DNA from: Variovorax paradoxus B4
GTDB lineage: Bacteria > Pseudomonadota > Gammaproteobacteria > Burkholderiales > Burkholderiaceae_C
Assembly: GCF_000463015.1 (NCBI RefSeq)
Contig: NC_022247.1
Span: 1,860,001-1,924,000 of the forward strand
Direction: 5' to 3'
DNA length: 64,000 nt
Below, one piece after another: positions 43,871 through 52,249 of this stretch. Within the stretch, counting starts at the first letter, position 1. Each line of letters opens with the position of its first letter. Position numbers and translations under genes: made by a program. Below the pieces are notes generated by a model. That model searched no databases and was not told the origin of the DNA. It was given only the letters and a program-made list of their open reading frames with translations.

Positions 43871-44958
43871 TGCGGGTGGGCGGGATGCGGCGCTTGCGCA
43901 AGGCCGGCGCGCAGCGTGTCGAACTCGCGGCTCCATTGCGTGCGCCAGGCGCGGCGCTGCGTGTCGTCGATCCACGCGCCGTCGAGCCCGTTGTGCATGA
44001 AGCCGCGCAGGTCGTCCAGCCCGAAGCCGAAGTCGCGCACCATCATCAGCCAGGCCTGGGTGGGCGTGACCTTGTGCAGCGTCGGGTCGTCGGTATTGGG
44101 ATGGATGCGCAGGCCCAGGCCGGGCATGCGGCGAATGGGATGGTCGAGCGCCCAGCGCTCCGGAGGCAGCGTGCGCAGGTAGTAGGAGTTGGTGGGCACC
44201 ACGGTGAAGATCACGCCGCGTTCGGCGCACTGGCGCGCGAAATCGGGCTGGTCGACCACCGTATAGCCGTGGTCGATGCGGTCCACCTGCAGCACGTCGA
44301 GCGCGGTGCGCACGTTGGTCCACGGCATGCCGAACTCGCCCGCATGCGCGGTGGCCTTGAGTCCCGCGCGCCGCGCCTCGGCGTAGGCCTGGGCGAAGAG
44401 TTCGGGCGGCCGGTCGACCTCGCGGTAGTCGATGCCGATGCCGATCACCTCGTCGCAGCGGTGGGCCTTGACCCACTCCACCATCTCCACGGCCGCCTCG
44501 GGGCTCGCCTCGCGGTCGATGGCGGCGATGAGCCGGCCGGTGATGCCGAACTCCTGCTGCGCGTCATGGATCGCGCGGACGATCGCGCCCTGCGCCATCG
44601 GGTAGGCGATGCCGGAGCCGTGCACCGTGCCGGTGGGGTTCCAGAAGAACTCGGCGTAGCGTACGTTGTGGGCCGCCGCGTCCTGGAGGTATTCGCGCGT
44701 CAGCTGGTAGAGGTCGCCGGGGCTGCGCACCAGCTGCGCGTCGAGCGCGCGCAGCACACGCAGCACGCCCACCGGTTTTTCTCCGCGCGTATAGAAGCCT
44801 TCGACTTCCTCGGCCACGAGCGGCGAGCCGGCGCGATGGTTGAGCTGCTTGAAGGTTTCGTGGCGCACCGTGCCGAACAGGTGGCAGTGCAGCTCCACCT
44901 TGGGAATCGCATGCAGCATGGATTCCAGCGTGAGGGGCGGCGAGGCGGGGCTGGTCAT
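43867..44958 (-). CDS. add: adenosine deaminase family protein
   Basis: This 363-residue zinc amidohydrolase has H24 and H26 of E-L-H-C-H-L-F-G-T, H-A-G-E near residue 215, H-G-Y near 240 and the metal Asp in N-T-D-D-P. It would deaminate adenosine or a related aminopurine; Phe in place of the usual Asp/Glu after H-C-H-L may alter specificity, so adenine or another base is possible. ATG 44958 was chosen; 44982 is an alternative. It is divergent from a LysR gene and coupled to a Bug receptor. Confidence 0.87.
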   Translation of the reverse strand: MTSPASPPLTLESMLHAIPKVELHCHLFGTVRHETFKQLNHRAGSPLVAEEVEGFYTRGEKPVGVLRVLRALDAQLVRSPGDLYQLTREYLQDAAAHNVRYAEFFWNPTGTVHGSGIAYPMAQGAIVRAIHDAQQEFGITGRLIAAIDREASPEAAVEMVEWVKAHRCDEVIGIGIDYREVDRPPELFAQAYAEARRAGLKATAHAGEFGMPWTNVRTALDVLQVDRIDHGYTVVDQPDFARQCAERGVIFTVVPTNSYYLRTLPPERWALDHPIRRMPGLGLRIHPNTDDPTLHKVTPTQAWLMMVRDFGFGLDDLRGFMHNGLDGAWIDDTQRRAWRTQWSREFDTLRAGLAQAPHPAHPQ

Positions 44959-45042
44959 GCCAGCCAGTCTAGGGAAGGTCATCTCATAAACAAAATTTTG
45001 AATTTCTATAATTTGATTCATTGAATTGATAACGGGAACGCC

Positions 45043-45999
45043 ATGGCCTCCTTGCCGCTTCGGGCGCTCACCTTGCGCCAGCTTCAGTTCTTCTCGGTGC
45101 TGGTGGAAGAAGGGCACTTCGGCCGCGCGGCGCGCCGGCTGGCCATTACCCAGCCGGCGCTGAGCAACGCGATCAAGCAGATGGAGAAACTGCTCGGCGC
45201 CGAACTGCTGACCCGTTCCACCCACCGCCTCGAACTCACCCCGGTGGGCGCCGAGGTGCTGGCGCGCACCGATTTCCTGGTCAACACCTTCGAGGTGGCG
45301 CTGCGCGACATCGAGAGCACCGTGCAGCGCGGGCGGGCCTTCGTGCGCGTGGGCGTGATCCCGTCGGCCAGCGCGCGCGTGACGGCCGCGGCCAGCGAGT
45401 TTCTGCAAGCCGGGCGGCGCGAGGTCGAGATCGCCTGGCGCGATGCGCCTTCGACCGACCTGCTGGCCGAATTGCGCAGCGGCCAGCTCGACATGGCGGT
45501 GGCCGCCATCACCGAGCCGCCCGGCGGGCTGGTCTGCGTCGACCTGTTCCGCGACCCGCTGGTGCTGGTGGTGCGCCGCGACCATGCACTGGCGCCGGCT
45601 GGAGACGCGAGCTGGGAGGCCATCGGCAAGGAGCGGCTGGTGCTGTTCGAGAGCGGCAGCATGCCGGCGCTCGGCAACCCGGCGCGCGCGCAGTTCGAGC
45701 AAGGCCCCGAGCCCTACCGCGTGAGCTATTCCGAAACGCTTTATGCGCTGGTGCGCAGCGGCCAGGCTCTGGGGTTGATGCCGCGGCTCTACACCTCGCT
45801 GCTGCGCGACCCCGAACTGGTGGTGCTGCCGCTGCTCAAGCCGCGCATCGAGCGCCGCGTGGTGCTGGCCTACCTGCCGGGGCCGATGCGCAACGTGGCG
45901 GCGCAGGAACTGATTGCGTTCCTGCGCGAGCGGTTGCCGCAGGCCGGCGAGGCCGCGGTTCGGCGTGTGGCAACGAAGGGGAAGCGCAGCCGGCGCTGA
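45043..45999 (+). CDS. LysR-family transcriptional regulator
   Basis: This 318-residue protein has the LysR helix-turn-helix (L-R-Q-L-Q-F-F-S-V-L-V-E-E-G-H-F-G-R-A-A at residues 11-30; Q-P-A-L-S-N-A-I) and a C-terminal effector domain. The 84-base gap to the divergent deaminase gene is strikingly AT-rich with T-N11-A type motifs, a fitting LysR-controlled promoter. It probably regulates the deaminase/Bug operon. Confidence 0.9.
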   Translation: MASLPLRALTLRQLQFFSVLVEEGHFGRAARRLAITQPALSNAIKQMEKLLGAELLTRSTHRLELTPVGAEVLARTDFLVNTFEVALRDIESTVQRGRAFVRVGVIPSASARVTAAASEFLQAGRREVEIAWRDAPSTDLLAELRSGQLDMAVAAITEPPGGLVCVDLFRDPLVLVVRRDHALAPAGDASWEAIGKERLVLFESGSMPALGNPARAQFEQGPEPYRVSYSETLYALVRSGQALGLMPRLYTSLLRDPELVVLPLLKPRIERRVVLAYLPGPMRNVAAQELIAFLRERLPQAGEAAVRRVATKGKRSRR

Positions 46000-46021
46000 A
46001 GCCGGGCATTCGACCGAATGC

Positions 46022-47239
46022 TCAGTGCAGCTCGGCCGCGGCGTGGATGGTCTCGCGCACGCGTGGGTAGATCTGCGCGTTCCACTTGCTGCCGCTGAAA
46101 ACGCCATAGTGGCCCACGCCGGCCTGCAGGTGATGCACCTTGAGGTAGGGCCGGATGCCGGTGCAGAGGTCTTGCGCCGCCACCGTCTGGCCGACCGAGC
46201 AGATGTCGTCGCGCTCGCCTTCCACCGTGAGCAGCGCGGTGCGGCGGATGGCCGCCGGGTTCACCGTGCGGTCGCCCACGGTGAGCACGCCGCGCGGCAG
46301 GTCGTAGGTCTGGAACACGCGCTCCACGGTCTCCAGGTAGAACTCGGCCGGCAGGTCGTTCACTGCCAGGTATTCGTCGTAGAAGGCGCCGATGGTGCGG
46401 GCCTTCTCGATGTCGCCCTCGACCAGATGGTGGACCATGTCCTGGAACTGCTTCTTGTGGCGCTGGGGGTTCATGCTCATGAAGGCCGAGAGCTGCAGGA
46501 AGCCGGGATACACGCGCCGCATCATGCCGGCATGCGGCCAGGGCACGTGGCTGATGAGGTTGCGGCGAAACCATTCGATCGGCTTGCTGGTGGCAAGCGC
46601 GTTGACGCCGGTCGGGTTGACGCGGCAATCGACCGGGCCGGCCATCAGCGTGAGGCTGCGCGGCGTGGCCGGGTTGTCGTCCTCGGCCATCAGCGCCGTG
46701 GCGGCCAGCGCGGCCACGCAGGGCTGGCAGACCGCGACCATGTGCACGCCCGGGCCCACGGCCTCGAGAAAGCGCATGAGCTGCAGCGTGTAGTCGTCCA
46801 GGCCGAATCGGCCCTGCCACAGCGGCACGTCGCGCGCGTTGTGCCAGTCGGTCAGGTACACGTCGTGGTCGCGCAGCAGGGTGCGCACGGTTTCGCGCAG
46901 CAGCGTCGCGAAATGGCCCGACAGTGGTGCGACCAGCAGCACGGGCGGGTGCACGGCCTGCGTGTCCTTGCGGAAATGCAGCAGCGTGCCGAAGGGCGAG
47001 ACCAGCGTTTTCTCTTCGTGCACCGCGGTTTCCACGCCATCGACCGGCACGCTGGCAATGCCGTAGTCGGGGCGCGAATGGGTCAGCCGCATGCGCGAAA
47101 ACACTTCGAACTGCGCGGCCATGCGCCGCAGCATGGTGCGTTCGGTGCCGTCCTTCCAGAGGGCCCGGCCGAGGTACTGGGCTGCGAGCCGGGAGGGCGA
47201 AAGCAGGTCGGCTTGGTTCTGGTAGGCCCGGTACAACAT
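46022..47239 (-). CDS. phaZ: intracellular polyhydroxyalkanoate depolymerase
   Basis: This 405-residue enzyme mobilises stored polyhydroxybutyrate. It begins M-L-Y-R-A-Y-Q-N-Q-A-D and has the lipase-box-like V-C-Q-P-C-V-A with a Cys nucleophile instead of Ser, as in PhaZ1-type depolymerases, plus Y-L-T-D-W-H-N-A-R and the His motif G-V-G-H-Y-G-V-F-S-G. Length fits the family. It implies the host stores PHB. Confidence 0.93.
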   Translation of the reverse strand: MLYRAYQNQADLLSPSRLAAQYLGRALWKDGTERTMLRRMAAQFEVFSRMRLTHSRPDYGIASVPVDGVETAVHEEKTLVSPFGTLLHFRKDTQAVHPPVLLVAPLSGHFATLLRETVRTLLRDHDVYLTDWHNARDVPLWQGRFGLDDYTLQLMRFLEAVGPGVHMVAVCQPCVAALAATALMAEDDNPATPRSLTLMAGPVDCRVNPTGVNALATSKPIEWFRRNLISHVPWPHAGMMRRVYPGFLQLSAFMSMNPQRHKKQFQDMVHHLVEGDIEKARTIGAFYDEYLAVNDLPAEFYLETVERVFQTYDLPRGVLTVGDRTVNPAAIRRTALLTVEGERDDICSVGQTVAAQDLCTGIRPYLKVHHLQAGVGHYGVFSGSKWNAQIYPRVRETIHAAAELH

Positions 47240-47338
47240 GAAAGTAGTACAGGCAAGTTGCGGGCCAAGCGGTGGCACAGGCCTTGCAGGTCCCATGGGA
47301 GCCAACCGGCAGCAGGCAGCCCGTCAAGGAGATCCACG

Positions 47339-47995
47339 ATGGCCAAACCCGTTCTCACGATCAGCAGCAAGAACTACGGCGCCTGGGCGCTGCGGGGCTG
47401 GCTGATGTGCAGGCTGGCAGGGCTCGACTTCAGCGAGAAGATCATTCCGCCCGACGACCCGGCCATGAAGGCCGAGATGCTGCTGCTCTCGTCGTCGATG
47501 CTGGTGCCCTCGCTGCAGCACGGCGGCGTCAAGGTGTGGGACACGCTGGCCATCGGCGAATACCTGAACGAGATCAAGCCCAAGAGCGGGCTGCTGCCGG
47601 CCGACATCCAGGCGCGCGCGCACTGCCGCGCCATCTGCGGCGAGATGCATTCGGGTTTCGCTTCCATGCGCGGCGCGTTGCCGATGAACATCAAGGCCCG
47701 GTTCCGCGGCTTCAAGATCTGGTCGCGCGCGCAGGCCGACATCGACCGCATCGTCGCCATCTGGCGCGAATGCCTGAAGGCCTACGGCGGCCCCTTCCTG
47801 TTCGGCAAGCAGCCGGGCATGGCCGATGCGATGTATGCGCCGGTGGTCACGCGCTTCCTGAGCTACGACGTGCCGCTCGACAGCGTCTGCGCCGCATACT
47901 GCAAGCGCGTGATGGACCTGCCCGCCATGCAGGAGTGGGTGGCCGCCGCGAAGGAAGAACCCGAGGAAATCGACGAGCTCGACGCCGAGTTCTGA
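47339..47995 (+). CDS. glutathione S-transferase family protein
   Basis: This 218-residue protein has a thioredoxin-fold N-terminal half beginning P-V-L-T-I-S-S-K-N-Y-G-A-W, with Ser rather than Cys as the likely catalytic residue, and glutathione-binding V-P-S-L and D-T-L-A-I-G-E-Y. An all-helical C-terminal half with P-G-M-A-D-A-M-Y follows. The substrate is unknown. AAGGAG precedes ATG 47339. Confidence 0.88.
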   Translation: MAKPVLTISSKNYGAWALRGWLMCRLAGLDFSEKIIPPDDPAMKAEMLLLSSSMLVPSLQHGGVKVWDTLAIGEYLNEIKPKSGLLPADIQARAHCRAICGEMHSGFASMRGALPMNIKARFRGFKIWSRAQADIDRIVAIWRECLKAYGGPFLFGKQPGMADAMYAPVVTRFLSYDVPLDSVCAAYCKRVMDLPAMQEWVAAAKEEPEEIDELDAEF

Positions 47996-48005
47996 TTAAC
48001 AGGCC

Positions 48006-48353
48006 CTAACGCCGGAACATCCGCAGGTCGAGCGCGCTTTCCTCGCCGAGCCACATGGCATGCGCCGTGTGGTCGGCGAAGTCGTCGCCCGTGACCCCGT
48101 GCACGAAGATGTCGAGGCCGTTGCGATGGGCTTCGAGCCATTCGATCACCTGGTCGAACTCGGCCGCGTCGAACGCCAGCTGGCAGCTCCAGTGCGTGTG
48201 GGGCCCCACCAGCCGTTCGTGCACCCGGCCGACCACCACCATCAGTTCGCGGCCCGCCTGCTCGCACAGCTGCCTGGCCTGCGCCACGGTGGCCGGGCCG
48301 AAGTAGACGTGGGCGTGGTATTGCGGATAGAGGTTTTCGGGGCGGCGCGGCAT
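48006..48353 (-). CDS. DOPA 4,5-dioxygenase-like protein
   Basis: This 115-residue protein has Y-H-A-H-V-Y-F near the N-terminus, G-P-H-T-H-W-S-C-Q-L-A-F and a later H-T-A-H-A-M-W-L-G, the His pattern of the DOPA-dioxygenase family of small metal-binding ring-cleaving enzymes. The bacterial substrate is unknown. It is the last gene of a five-gene operon, 7 bases after the DUF4166 gene. Confidence 0.85.
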   Translation of the reverse strand: MPRRPENLYPQYHAHVYFGPATVAQARQLCEQAGRELMVVVGRVHERLVGPHTHWSCQLAFDAAEFDQVIEWLEAHRNGLDIFVHGVTGDDFADHTAHAMWLGEESALDLRMFRR

Positions 48354-48360
48354 GATCCGG

Positions 48361-48981
48361 TCATTGTGGACCCAACCGGAAGCGCCCGCTGTAGCGGAAC
48401 ACGTCGCCGAACCAGCGGTGGCGCAGCACCATCTTCATGGTGAAGCGGTCGGCATCGTGCGGGTCGGGCCGCTCCTCGACGTAGGCGGTGCCCAGCAGCA
48501 GGCCCAGCGGCAGCGGCACGCGCAGCCTGCCAAGGCGCCAGATGCAGCCGAGGTCGCGGAACACCAGCGCGCCTTCTTCCGCGCTCACGGCCAGGCGCAT
48601 GCCGATGCCGAAGCGCACGTACTCGATCACCTCGCCGCCGCCCTTGGCCGCGTGCGCCATGTGCGAGCGGAAGTGAAACGGCGCGCGGCCTTCGAAGCTG
48701 AAGATGCGGTCCCAGTAGAGGCGGGCGTTGCCGGGCCGGCAGCGGTAGTGCACTTCGATCGGCACGCCGGTGCCGGTGTAGGGAACGAGTGCGCCGAACA
48801 GGCGGCCGAAGGGCATCAGCACGCGCGCCCACGGCGCGTGATGCACTTCATCCATCGTGCCGCGCACGCACACGTGGGCGTTCGAGAACGGCGCCATTGC
48901 GTAGTGCCGGCGGATCACTTCGCCGAGCTGGTCCCAGCCAGGGCCGAGCACCTGCTGGAAGACGGGCCTCGTGTCCTTCAT
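48361..48981 (-). CDS. DUF4166 protein
   Basis: This 206-residue soluble protein matches DUF4166, with P-V-F-Q-Q-V-L-G-P-G-W near the start, G-T-M-D-E-V-H-H and F-R-S-H-M-A-H-A. The function is unknown; DUF4166 is sometimes fused to saccharopine-dehydrogenase-like proteins. It starts inside the stop of the SRPBCC gene (ATGA) and is part of the GbsR-linked operon. Confidence 0.8.
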   Translation of the reverse strand: MKDTRPVFQQVLGPGWDQLGEVIRRHYAMAPFSNAHVCVRGTMDEVHHAPWARVLMPFGRLFGALVPYTGTGVPIEVHYRCRPGNARLYWDRIFSFEGRAPFHFRSHMAHAAKGGGEVIEYVRFGIGMRLAVSAEEGALVFRDLGCIWRLGRLRVPLPLGLLLGTAYVEERPDPHDADRFTMKMVLRHRWFGDVFRYSGRFRLGPQ

Positions 48982-50024
48982 GCGGCGGCCGCGGCGGTTT
49001 CGCTGCGCGCCTTGTAGAAGCGCAGGATGTGCTCGGAGAAGTCGCCCAGCAGGAACTGCGCCACGCGGTCGGCATACCAGTTGAAGCGCGTGCTCACGCG
49101 CCAGGAAACGTCGATGCGAAGCTCCGTGCCGCCCTCGCGCGGCGTGAGCGTGTAGGCCGAATCGCGCAGGTCGAAATAGTGGCCGCCGATGACCACGTGG
49201 TCGTCCAGCGCACCGGCGGGAAAGGAGTCGGGCGAGAAGCGGTAGCGCCACTTCACGCGCTGCAGCGGCTGCCACTCGGTGATGATTTCGTCGAAGTGCA
49301 CGTCCTTTTGCCACTGCACCTTGCGCACGCGGCCTTCGGGGGTGTCTTCGGTCACGCCCGCCACCGGCATCGGCACGCCGATGCGGTAGGCCCAGGCATC
49401 GCCGACTTCACCGGGCCGGATGTCGCGCGCATCGTTGAGTTCGTGCCACACGCGCTCGGCGGGCGCGGCGATGAAGAGGGTGCGCGAGGTGCTCGAGATC
49501 TGCTCGGGGTTGGACCACCGTGGCTCGATGGCGCCGAAGACCAGCGGCAGCAAGGCGAAGCTGTAGAGCGCCGGCCTGGGCCAGTTGGTGATGCGGCAGA
49601 CGATGCCCATCGCGAGGCCGCCGAGGCTGCCCATGACACTGAACAAGGGCACGATGACGATGGCACAGATCATCCCTTCGATGAAGACCAGCAGCGTGCC
49701 GACGACGAAGAGCGCGGTCGAGACCCACGGCGCCCAGATGCAGTAGCCCCAGCTGCGCCGCTCGGTGCGCTCGGCCATGTAGACCGTGACCGCGCCGCAC
49801 ACCGCGGGAGCGAGATAGATGAAGGAACCCAGCATGGCCGAGAAGCGCTGGCCCGGCAGGCCGCTGAAGGCAATGCGCAGAACGAGGGCCACCGCCGCGC
49901 CGACGAGCAGCGGCCAGAACCACGCGAAGGGCATGCGGCGCTTGGGCATGTCGCGCATCTGCGAAGCGTCGGCCTCGATGGGTGGGAGTTCATGGGGCCT
50001 GGTTTCTTCGGGTTCGATGCTCAT
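48978..50024 (-). CDS. membrane protein with C-terminal SRPBCC (START-like) domain
   Basis: This 348-residue protein has four or five hydrophobic segments in the N-terminal 165 residues (about 32-52, 62-82, 97-120, 122-145, 150-165), then a soluble domain beginning T-L-F-I-A-A-P-A-E-R-V-W-H, the usual SRPBCC lipid/hydrophobe-binding start, with W-R-Y-R-F-S-P and E-L-R-I-D-V-S-W. A membrane-anchored lipid-binding role is plausible. A ribosome-binding GAGGAG precedes the start. Confidence 0.75.
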   Translation of the reverse strand: MSIEPEETRPHELPPIEADASQMRDMPKRRMPFAWFWPLLVGAAVALVLRIAFSGLPGQRFSAMLGSFIYLAPAVCGAVTVYMAERTERRSWGYCIWAPWVSTALFVVGTLLVFIEGMICAIVIVPLFSVMGSLGGLAMGIVCRITNWPRPALYSFALLPLVFGAIEPRWSNPEQISSTSRTLFIAAPAERVWHELNDARDIRPGEVGDAWAYRIGVPMPVAGVTEDTPEGRVRKVQWQKDVHFDEIITEWQPLQRVKWRYRFSPDSFPAGALDDHVVIGGHYFDLRDSAYTLTPREGGTELRIDVSWRVSTRFNWYADRVAQFLLGDFSEHILRFYKARSETAAAAA

Positions 50025-50067
50025 GGAAGTTTCTTCTCCTCGGTGTGTTCTTTTGACTCGGAGGCCT

Positions 50068-51027
50068 TCAGCCGCTGCGCCTGGCCGTCACCATGCAGTA
50101 GTCGAAATCGCGCCAGAAAAGGCCCAGCACCAGCGCGCAATAGCTGGCCACGATGTGCTTGCGGCGCCAGGGGCTGAGCCTGCCGCGCGCCTTCCAGAGT
50201 TCGGCCAGCGCGAAGCGCGTGGCAAGCACCGGAATGTGCAGCGCACTGGGCGCCACGCGCCAGCGCAGCGACCGCACCTCGATCTCGTCGAATCCGTTGT
50301 CGCGCAGCGCGGCAACGAAATCGCCCTGCACGGCCAGGGTGGGCACGGCCCAGCTGTCGGCCCACAGGCGGTGCAGCCAGCCGGCGGTGCGGCCGGGATT
50401 CTGGCGCAGCAGGAAACCGTCGATCACCGCGAGCCGCGCGCCGGGCTTCAGCAGGCGGGCCGCCTCGCGCACGAAATCGGCCTTGGCCGTGCCGCTCGCG
50501 TAGCAGGCGCTTTCCACCGCCCAGGCACCATCGGCCTGTGCGGTGGGCAGGCCGGTGCGGGTGTAGTCGGCTTCGATGTGCGCCACGCGGTCGGCCACGC
50601 CGGCGCGGGCATCGAGCCGCACGGCGATGCTGTTCTGCACCGCCACGTTGGTGACCGTGACGGCATACAGAGACGGGTCGTCGCCGACCAGCGTGCGCGC
50701 GGTGGCGCCGGCGCCGCAGCCAAGGTCGACCACGCAGCGGCGCGGCGCCCTTTCCTGCAATGGCCGGGGCTCGTCGAGCTTCAGCGCGCGGCCGACGGCG
50801 CGGTTCATTTCCACCAGCATGCCTTCGCGCCGCAGCGGGTTCAGGCCGAGCCGCCAGAAGCCGAAGTGCATGTTGTAGCTGGGGCTCCACGCGCGATAGT
50901 CTTCGGCCACCTCGGTGAAATAGTCCCGCGTATCGGCCTTGGTGATGGAGGCTTCGGGCGCCGCGGGTGTCTGAGGCGCACTGCGAGCGCGAGATGGACG
51001 GAAATCGGGCTGGAAGACGTTGGGCAC
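50068..51027 (-). CDS. class I SAM-dependent methyltransferase
   Basis: This 319-residue protein has SAM motif I V-V-D-L-G-C-G-A-G-A-T near residue 95 and an acidic motif near 145. W-A-V-E-S-A-C-Y-A-S-G near 168 resembles the sterol/tocopherol C- or O-methyltransferase subgroup. W-R-L-G-L-N-P-L-R-R-E-G-M-L-V-E-M-N upstream fits that group too. Substrate unknown, possibly an isoprenoid or lipid given its neighbours. GTG start with AAGGAG, 15 bases after the DCC gene. Confidence 0.83.
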   Translation of the reverse strand: MPNVFQPDFRPSRARSAPQTPAAPEASITKADTRDYFTEVAEDYRAWSPSYNMHFGFWRLGLNPLRREGMLVEMNRAVGRALKLDEPRPLQERAPRRCVVDLGCGAGATARTLVGDDPSLYAVTVTNVAVQNSIAVRLDARAGVADRVAHIEADYTRTGLPTAQADGAWAVESACYASGTAKADFVREAARLLKPGARLAVIDGFLLRQNPGRTAGWLHRLWADSWAVPTLAVQGDFVAALRDNGFDEIEVRSLRWRVAPSALHIPVLATRFALAELWKARGRLSPWRRKHIVASYCALVLGLFWRDFDYCMVTARRSG

Positions 51028-51042
51028 GAGAGCTCCTTTTTT

Positions 51043-51468
51043 TCAGATCCGGCAATTGCCACCGGCGCAGGTGCGAGACGACCGCGCGGCCTTGCCGGCG
51101 AGCAGGGCCACCAGCCAGTGCGGCAGCCGGTAGCGGTTGCGCGCAAGCACCGCATAGGCGCGCTCGGCCAGCGGCGCGACCAGCGGCAGGTCGAGCAGGA
51201 AACTGCCGCTCGGCAACCCGACGGCGTCGCGGCAGGCGCGGATGGCGGGAACCCCCACGAACACCTGCCCCGCTGCGTCGACGGCGTGGATCGCGGTCAT
51301 CAGCGCCGCGCGCGGGGCCGGGCCGGCGTCGAATCCGGCGGGCGAGCAGTCGACGAGGTTCAGGCGGGCCGCGGAGTCACGCGCCTGCATCGCGCTCATT
51401 TCTGCCGTGCACAGGGCGCAGGCGGCATCGAAGTAGACGGTCAGAGGGTAGGCGGCGATGGTGGGCAT
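51043..51468 (-). CDS. DCC-family thiol-disulfide oxidoreductase (DUF393)
   Basis: This 141-residue protein begins Y-P-L-T-V-Y-F-D-A-A-C-A-L-C, the DxxCxxC signature that names the DCC family, and continues with A-R-L-N-L-V-D. Such proteins are predicted thiol oxidoreductases and often accompany lipid or quinone enzymes. It is the first gene of the operon; a 24-bp palindrome lies 15 bases before its start. M at 51468 is used; the longer frame from 51495 would include the palindrome. Confidence 0.83.
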   Translation of the reverse strand: MPTIAAYPLTVYFDAACALCTAEMSAMQARDSAARLNLVDCSPAGFDAGPAPRAALMTAIHAVDAAGQVFVGVPAIRACRDAVGLPSGSFLLDLPLVAPLAERAYAVLARNRYRLPHWLVALLAGKAARSSRTCAGGNCRI

Positions 51469-51482
51469 GAGGGTTGTTTTCG

Positions 51483-51506
51483 TTATTTCTGTCAAAACAG
51501 AAATAA
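51483..51506. promoter_or_regulatory. operator palindrome before the DCC-methyltransferase operon
   Basis: TTATTTCTG and CAGAAATAA form a perfect 9-bp inverted repeat around TCAAAA, just upstream of the first operon gene. A near-copy lies before the regulator gene at 52156-52175, so both are probably bound by the GbsR/MarR-type protein encoded between them. Confidence 0.75.
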
Positions 51507-51525
51507 TGAGGCAAAAAAAGAGAGC

Positions 51526-52131
51526 TCAAATCATCGGCAGGCTGGCGTGGTGGGCATCGGGGTCGTCGTCGTCCTTCTTCGGGGCCGCAGGAGTTGCCGC
51601 CTGCGCCGCATCCCCGCGAACGAACTTCTGCACGCTGGCGCCCAGCGTCAGCACCTTGTCGAGCGTGCCGGGCGAGAGCCGCAGCATTTCGTCGGCCCAG
51701 GTGGCGAGCTTGCTCATCAGATCCATGGTGGAGCGGATGCGGTCCTGCGCATCGGCAGGCTCCTTCTGGAAGTCGGGGCTGGAGACAATTTCGCGCAGCA
51801 CGCGGATGGTGGGGTCGAACTCGCGCTCCTTGCGCTCGCGCACCACGGTGCGGAACAGCTCCCAGACGTCAACGCTGGTTTCGAAATAGTCACGCCGGTC
51901 GCCCAGGATGTGCGTCACGCGCACCAGGTTCCACGCCTGCAGTTCCTTCAGGCTGTTGCTCACGTTGGAGCGGGCCACGCCCAGCGTGTCGGAGAGTTCT
52001 TCCGCATGCATGGGCTTGCCATGGGCGAACAGCAGTGCGTGGATTTGCGAGACCGTGCGGTTGACGCCCCACATCGAGCCCATTTCCCCCCAGTGGAGAA
52101 CGAACTTGCGTTGGATGTCGGTGAGTTCCAT
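51526..52131 (-). CDS. GbsR/MarR-type transcriptional regulator
   Basis: This 201-residue protein has a winged helix with E-E-L-S-D-T-L-G-V-A-R-S-N-V-S-N near residue 45, the GbsR pattern, and a helical dimerisation region. The C-terminal 25 residues are Ala/Pro/Asp-rich. It lies upstream of a five-gene operon read in the same direction and is expected to repress both itself and that operon through the ATTTCTGTCAA-type palindromes. Confidence 0.88.
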   Translation of the reverse strand: MELTDIQRKFVLHWGEMGSMWGVNRTVSQIHALLFAHGKPMHAEELSDTLGVARSNVSNSLKELQAWNLVRVTHILGDRRDYFETSVDVWELFRTVVRERKEREFDPTIRVLREIVSSPDFQKEPADAQDRIRSTMDLMSKLATWADEMLRLSPGTLDKVLTLGASVQKFVRGDAAQAATPAAPKKDDDDPDAHHASLPMI

Positions 52132-52155
52132 GCCTCGGAGTCTAGGATTTTAGAA

Positions 52156-52175
52156 ATTTCTGTCAAGAGAGAAAT
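52156..52175. promoter_or_regulatory. operator palindrome before the GbsR-type regulator
   Basis: ATTTCTG and GAGAAAT flank TCAAGA. This is the 51483-51506 operator with one mismatched arm position, and the shared core reads ATTTCTGTCAA. It starts 25 bases upstream of the regulator start, fitting autoregulation. Confidence 0.7.
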
Positions 52176-52186
52176 GAAAAATCCAA

Positions 52187-52227
52187 TTGCCAGCGGAAAG
52201 GGTTTGGAATACTGTGTAAACATACAG
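52187..52227 (+). promoter_or_regulatory. promoter with overlapping LexA box
   Basis: TTGCCA at 52187-52192 and TACTGT at 52210-52215 are 17 bases apart, a plausible sigma-70 promoter. CTGTGTAAACATACAG at 52212-52227 is a perfect CTGT-N8-ACAG LexA box covering the -10 region, 22 bases before the radical-SAM start. Repression by LexA and induction by DNA damage are therefore expected. Confidence 0.75.
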
Positions 52228-52249
52228 TTCTCGAAAGAAAGGATCTGCC

